Below are positions 58,745 to 64,000 of a stretch of 64,000 nt of DNA, in pieces. A model generated the notes under the pieces. The model was not told the DNA's origin and did not search any database. It worked only from the letters and a program-made list of their open reading frames with translations. Numbering within the stretch: the stretch's first letter is position 1; the number at the start of each line of letters is the position of its first letter. The stretch covers positions 2,579,586 through 2,643,585 of the forward strand of contig NW_006500353.1 in the NCBI RefSeq assembly GCF_000471905.2, in the 5' to 3' direction. The stretch is from Amborella trichopoda. Its lineage: Eukaryota; Streptophyta; Magnoliopsida; Amborellales; Amborellaceae. The translations under genes and the position numbers were made by a program.

Positions 58745-61700
58745 CTAATACATGGTTTGGAAAGGTGTGGCATGCTTAAGACTATCAACTATACCAGCCA
58801 CTGAGCCAACAACTGCTATGAGGCTAACAAAAAAGCAACATACACTAAGAGTCTTTAAGAATATCCATTTTTGGGTCCCCTTCTTCACTTTCATTTGAGA
58901 GATGTACATGGTTGTGGGGAAATAAACTTGCAATGGCCAAAAAGCAATGGCACCTATGAGACCATTTACTGCATTAAAGAATGGGAAAGTCATGGCAACC
59001 AATGTCACTATGATCACAAGAAGAGTGCGAGAGATGAGCTTTGAGAGGGTAAAATTGAAGGAGGTTGAAGGCACCAAAGGTAATTTCACATTGTAGGTGG
59101 AGTGCACAATGCTATTTTGTGACCATTTGGAGGAGAGATACATCTCCCATGCTGCAAAAACTGGTTGTGAAAATACCTGCCAAGAGGGGAGAGGGCTAAG
59201 GTCAAATCACTTATTTGATGCCCTATGTTTATTTATCGGAAACAGGAAAGGGATAGAAAAGCATGTGTTTACAAACTTAAATCATATTTTTTAGTATCAT
59301 TGATCAATCAAATCATTAAATTTTGGGAAAATATTATTAAAAAGATATAACCTTTCTTAAAATAGTCAAATTATTTCTATTAACATTTGAGGGATTACTT
59401 TTTCCTTTTTCATATCAATTAGATAACTCCTTAAAAATAAAATTAAAAATATCAAAATGCCCTTGTTCGATATTTGCAATGTGGAACATTCATATGTATT
59501 TCTGTAACTGGACCCCTAAGTGGCCTCAACCAAATAACAAAAATACTCCTACTTATTCCATATTGCAAATAAGGAACTAGGGCTGCCAATAGGAGGTGGG
59601 GAGCCTCCCGGCCCTAAAAACAAGTAGGGTCTAGGCTACGAACTGTGGCACAAGGGCTAGGCTAAGGCTAGCGACGGCCTGGTTCAGCTCAGCCCAGCCC
59701 TATTTTTTTTTCATATTTTTTAATTTTTCTTCATTTGTTTTTCACTTGGTCCTGTGGGGACAAGGGCCAAGGCTAGCCCTGCTGGTTGCCACCCTTATAA
59801 GAAACACAATGTTCAGTATTAGCAATATAGAACAACTAAAGGTACTTTTGTCATTCTACACTAGTATAATTTGTATGTATCAAATTACAAAAAATACCCC
59901 TAATTGTTTCGTATTACTAATATTGACATAATGTACAACAACATAGGATATTTTTGTCATTTGGGTGAGGCCTCTTGTGGGGTTAAAATACTTAAAGGGT
60001 ACGGTTTGTATAAAGCCAAGGCTCTAAACAATCAAAGTAAAGCGCACCTTGAAATAGTGTCGATAAATGTGGTTTCACTACTGAAAATCCTTGTTATGGC
60101 CTTAAAATATTTTTTCATATTTAATTATAAACTTTAACACTTCAAAAACAGTGTAGATTGAGCAGATCTATGAAAACTTGAAACTTTTAAAATTGACGGT
60201 CCAAAATGCTACAAGATGCACTACTTTCAAAACTTGAAATCCATTTTTTTCTCATATCTATGTATCTTGATATCGATATGATCAATTTGAGAAGCCTCGG
60301 CTCTATATAAACTTTTTCCCTACTTAAATATGCATCACTGTTCCTCATTCCAAATACTCGACAATTGCAACTTGGGTATTTTTTTATTTTCTTGGATGGG
60401 CTATCTATTTAAAATGAAAAAGAAAAAGTATACCTTCAAATGTAAATAAGGATAATTTGACCTCTTTAATAATTTTTTAAGGGGCTTTCATCCCTTTTTA
60501 TGATATTTTCCCTTAATCTTTTAATTAACAACTAAAAAAAGGAGAGAGAGATCAAGCTATGCTCAGGGGAAAATAAAGTACAAAAGCAAGCAAAATTAAC
60601 CAAGATAAACATGCAGCTGTCTAGGACATGCAAAGAAAAATTAAACTGCTAGGATATGGTAAAGAAGTTCAAGTTGCATGTGCGTGTATGTGCACGTGTT
60701 TGTTTGTTTGGGATTATGTTATGCGGGCACATATACGAGTATGAGCATGCTGGATTGACAGCTCTTCTTTTAGAGTTATCTATTTGGAGGGACAAAAGGT
60801 TGGAGAATTTTTTTGTTATAGAAGGTGACTATTTAAATATTATTAATTGGTGCAATAGATCTTCTAGACATCCATGGCGTCTAAGGAATTTATGGTTGCA
60901 AGTTTGCAGTTGTCATCATCGATGTGGTTTTGTGAGCTTTAACCATGTTTACAGAGGCTAACTACATTGCTGATGATTTGTCCAAGAAAGGGGCTGCTTT
61001 AGATTCTTTAGTTATCTCTCAATCTCTATTTTAGTGATGTGTTATCATTTGGTAAGTATTCCTCTTACCTAATAATATAAATACTCTTGTCAAAAAAAAT
61101 GACATCCTCTTGGACTTTTAGACACAACATACAGGTACACCATTCAAAGAAGGGAACTGAGATTTTAGGTGAGTTGAATGAGCAAATTCAATAAGAAATG
61201 TTCAGAAAAAGGAAAAAGTATATGTTTTTCAAATGTCAGACACAAGTATCATGTCTGCGGTGCGGTGCGGTGACATTAAAAAAACACAAACACACACATA
61301 TTTGCCTTACATTGGAGAGAGAGACACATATACTTACTTGGTAAGCACCCACCAGGTGGATGACAATGAACAAGTTGGCAATGTCAATAAGCCAAAAGGG
61401 CTCGTAAAAACCGAACCCGGTGAGCATGTTGCCGGGAGCATCATTCCCGAAAGCAGCATAACCAGCAGAACCAATTGAGAAGTAAAATATTGCAGTAATA
61501 CCGATCCCGTACAACGAGGCCCTCTTCATCGCCTTATTTTCCGGGGGAGAAGATTTCAGAGTGTCCTAGAAATGCAATGTGATCCACACGAGAAAATTAA
61601 AATTTCTTTTCTATTCACTAAAATTGAAATAGAATTTTCTTGCATGAAAAGTTTTTCAGAATAAAATAAAGAAAGTATTTCAGGAAAAAAAAAATGTTGA

Positions 61701-63313
61701 CACCAAGATCTTTCTGAAGTGATTTTAGGAACTAATATGAAGGCGGATTATACACTCCTGCAGAAGCATACATCCAACTATTCCCTCAGGTAAGGTGCAC
61801 TTTGAAAGTCAGCTGGAAGATACAGTTCGGATGATGGAATGACTATAATAGCCCAAAAATCTATTTCCAACCTTAATTATGAAATTTAAATTTTTTAAAA
61901 TAGTGCAGATTGAACTGATCTATAAACAATTGTAAATCTTGAAAATGGACGATCAAGATATTGTTTTACAAGATGTATTATTCTTAAACTCGATATTTTT
62001 TTTTTTCTTTTTTTTTCATATCCATATATCAACTTATATATCAACTTAGGACTTTCGACGATCATAACAACTTTTTTCAGTAGGCTTTTGAGGTGTACTT
62101 TACTTATATAATATAACCGTGACACTTCATACAAATTTTTTCCTTAAAATATAATATTATAAAGCTAAAGAGAGACCATCTAACTATTGCATCCCGAAAT
62201 CCTTTTTTTTTTTTTTTTTTCCTGTTCTCAAAAAGTAATTCTAAAGTGATTTCAAAATTTTAAGTCAAAAACCTCAAAAAATAGGTCCTCTAAAGAAATA
62301 AATAGACAATATGCTCATTTGGTTGTATTATATGCACTTTAATTTGGAGTAGTTTATTCTAAAAGACAAATGCCTCCAACAAATAGTGCTATCGTTTCAT
62401 TGGGGTGGCAATGGGTCAGGTCCGAGTCCGGACCTGAAAAATGATAAAGGACCTAGACTTGAAAATATAGTGCGGGACTTGAACCGAACTGGACCTGATT
62501 TAAAAATTAAAATATTTATATATTTATCTGTTTTTAGATAGGGAAAGTATTCAATGAGATCATTTATCCTGGGTACAATGTGGTCACACTGAATATTGGC
62601 CATTAGATGTGAAATTGGAGGGTTGTATTTATTTCATTGACCAAGCTCAAACTTCAAAAGAACTTTTCTCAAACTTCATGACAACTCAAGCTATCAAATT
62701 TCACATCATACCGTTGGATGTAATTGTGACCTCTTTGTATCAAAGGTAAATGGTTTCATTATATACAATCCCATTTAGATATATTTCATAAGGAAAATTA
62801 TTACCGGACCAGGATACGGATCCGGACCCCAAACCCAATAGTGTTCGCCTAGCTTTTCATGGAATTTAAAAAGGAGAGAGAGAGAGTGTGTGTTGTGAAT
62901 CTGTTGGAAAACAAGAACAAAAAAAACAACAAAAAGAAAATTAAGGGAGTACCTGAATTTCTATAAGAACCAATGCATAAGTGTAAGCGAAAGCAATGTT
63001 GCCAAGGGCTTGGAATGCATTCCATGTCCTGGCTGTTAGAGGAATGTCATTGATGCCAACCTTGACTCCAAATAAGGTGCCTCTAATATCTCCATGACAG
63101 ATGACCATGGCAATACTAAGCCCAAGCCCAATGAAAGAATAAGCAAAAGACATAATTGCAGCCAAAATTGAGAGCCACGAAATTTTCTCCAAGCTGGGGA
63201 GCTGAGATAATATCACTTCAAGCACCCCAAATAGTGCCACATATAAATTTCCAGACACTCCACATCTTGAATTATGGCCGTTTTCATGGAAGCAATCTGA
63301 CCTCTTTATTGCC
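58745..63313 (-). CDS. AAP: Amino acid permease gene 4 (AAP family), partial at window edge
   Basis: Minus-strand exons 4 (63313-62953, 361 nt), 5 (61565-61338, 228 nt) and 6 (59176-58745, 432 nt with TAG stop) are intact, with GT-AG borders and the same phases as genes 1 and 2. Exons 1-3 are not in the remaining 690 bp and must lie beyond the right edge, so this is an edge truncation and not evidence of damage. Exon 4: AIKRSDCFHENGHNSRCGVS and FQALGNIAFAYTYALVLIEI. Exon 5: GYAAFGNDAPGNMLTGFGFY and EPFWLIDIAN. Exon 6: VFSQPVFAAWEMYLSSKW and GAIAFWPLQVYFPTTMYISQ, ending LKHATPFQTMY. Intron 5 (59177-61337) holds a hAT-like fragment, a MITE and a LINE tail. Predicted amino-acid/proton symporter. 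Confidence 0.88.
59578..59800. repeat. Short hAT-like fragment in intron 5 of gene 4
   Basis: Starts tagggctgccaatagg and ends ggttgccaccctta, the usual TAGGG-TG-CAA terminal style. GC-rich arms surround a T-rich centre. Confidence 0.5.
59997..60320. mobile_element. MITE family A type copy, hAT-like, perfect 8 bp target duplication
   Basis: A 324 bp element flanked by TACTTAAA on both sides (59989-59996 and 60321-60328). The left end GGGTACGGTTTGTATAAAGCC and the reverse complement of the right end, GGGAAAAAGTTTATATAGAGCC, form the inverted repeats. Perfect duplication makes this the best reference copy of family A. It lies inside intron 5 of gene 4. Confidence 0.85.
60740..61095 (+). mobile_element. 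LINE 3' tail (RNase H end) in intron 5 of gene 4
   Basis: Reads ALLLELSIWRDKRLE, IEGDYLNIINWCNRS, WRLRNLWLQV and, after a frameshift, YREANYIADDLSKKGAALDS, the closing part of a plant LINE RNase H domain. It is followed by ctaataatataaatactc and an A-rich tail near 61090. The same lineage as the tail at 28690-29060, inserted antisense to gene 4. Confidence 0.75.
61790..62150. repeat. MITE family A2 copy in intron 4 of gene 4
   Basis: Contains gtaaggtgcactttgaaagt, gtgcagattgaactgatcta, caagatgtattattcttaaa and ggtgtactttacttatataa in family order. Confidence 0.55.
62401..62850. mobile_element. TAGGGGTGGCAA-family element with nested MITE B, intron 4 of gene 4
   Basis: Starts ggggtggcaatgggtcaggt and resumes after the nested MITE with accggaccaggatacggat and caatagtgttcg. 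The right end is eroded. It is the outer, older insertion. Confidence 0.6.
62541..62772. mobile_element. MITE family B copy, nested, with 9 bp target duplication
   Basis: A 232 bp element flanked by TTTTAGATA (62532-62540) and ATTTAGATA (62773-62781), 8 of 9 bases equal. Ends GGGAAAGTATTCAATGAG and ...ttatatacaatccc. Size and duplication length match the 9029-9261 copy. Confidence 0.8.
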
Positions 63314-63419
63314 CTGTTATCATCACACAAGAAAAAAAAAAAAGAAAGCGGCTCAAAATTTAGTTTCAACATGTAAAAAATCAGATAATGTCACCATATA
63401 TAGAGTTGAGAATTTACCG

Positions 63420-63790
63420 GGTTTGGATCCAAAACCTGAATTTTCAGACCCTATACCAACCTGGGTATGGATCCAACGGGTCGGATCCGAATCCAAAATT
63501 AGGATCCAAATAGTAATTCGGATTAGATCTGGATACAAGTGGTTCCGTTTTGGACCGACCCAATTATTAAAATATTTTATATTACTTTATATATATGCAT
63601 ATATATTGCATAGTATTATTTTGTTATAAATTATTTTAAATTATAAAATAAATTTTTTGGATCCGATTAGGTCGGATCCGGATTCAAATCCTATGTATAC
63701 TTTTTAGATCTGGATCCCAAGCCAAAATTATGGATTCGATCGGGTCCGAAGCCAGATCCCGGTGGAACCAAACCCAAACCGACCCATTCT
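63420..63790. repeat. GGATCC-rich repeat at the right end
   Basis: Arms rich in ggatccgaatcc and gggtcggatccga around an AT-rich centre. Related to 19140-19990. It lies in what should be intron 3 of gene 4. One undetermined base (n) occurs at 63901. Confidence 0.55.
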
Positions 63791-64000
63791 CTGCCTTAAC
63801 CATATAATAGTGTGGGTATCTAAATGCTCATAAGAGATGAAGTATTTAATATTTTACCAATTTGCAACAATTTCAGCCTCAAGACTTACTCTTTTTTAAT
63901 NAGGTTATTTTAGAAAACTTAATTAAAGATACTAAGTAACGTATTAAATTAGTAATTAGATATATTACTCATACATATATATATAGGTAAACTAAATAAT

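Noticed and set aside
63314-64000. Exons 1-3 of gene 4 within the window
   Set aside because: The remaining sequence is GGATCC-rich repeat and AT-rich DNA. No exon 3 pattern is visible, so these exons must lie outside.

Overview
This is a 64 kb piece of an AT-rich plant nuclear genome. The evidence is a set of multi-exon amino-acid permease genes with phase-conserved plant-type introns, plant LINE retrotransposons with an RNase H tail, and a dense population of MITE-like inverted-repeat elements. The family content (AAP transporters, hAT- and Mutator-like MITEs, microsatellites rich in AG/CT) says angiosperm. I cannot fix the species; a lineage with old, slowly decaying transposons and long introns would fit.

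The only protein-coding genes I can support are four copies of one transporter family, the amino acid permeases (AAP, AAAP/Aa_trans superfamily), arranged as two forward copies followed by two reverse copies. Gene 1 (9940-18888, +) and gene 2 (33643-40970, +) each reconstruct into six exons with open frames of 475 and 472 residues. Exon sizes 2, 3, 5 and 6 are identical between them (234, 94, 228 and 432 nt). Gene 3 (about 50260 down to 43091, -) is a pseudogene: exon 3 was not found, exon 4 has a TAG stop, exon 5 lost 6 nt and exon 6 lost 1 nt. Gene 4 (63313 down to 58745, -) shows intact exons 4, 5 and 6, with exons 1-3 beyond the right edge. Genes 2 and 3 are convergent, about 2.1 kb apart.

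Everything else is transposon-derived or unassignable AT-rich DNA. From left to right: 1-9.9 kb holds a LINE tail, gene-like shadows, several MITE families and a 1.1 kb block (5632-6715) that recurs at 31783-32900, upstream of gene 2. 18.9-33.6 kb holds nested Mutator-like and hAT-like elements, a degenerate minisatellite (21.96-23.13 kb), and a LINE at 26.43-29.06 kb whose 5' part is inverted (a twin-priming structure). 50.3-58.7 kb holds a short hAT-like element, a LINE 3' half, a 1.35 kb element with internal subrepeats, and minisatellites. The introns of the AAP genes are themselves loaded with the same families. Intron 2 of gene 2 carries an unusual 0.7 kb foldback element containing about ten palindromes built on CGGATGTT/AACATCCG.

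The strongest candidates for something little described are that palindrome-array foldback element, the target-site-supported MITE families (9 bp duplications for the Mutator-like ones, 8 bp for the hAT-like ones), the twin-primed LINE with a TAATG ORF1/ORF2 overlap, and a GC-AG intron in gene 1.
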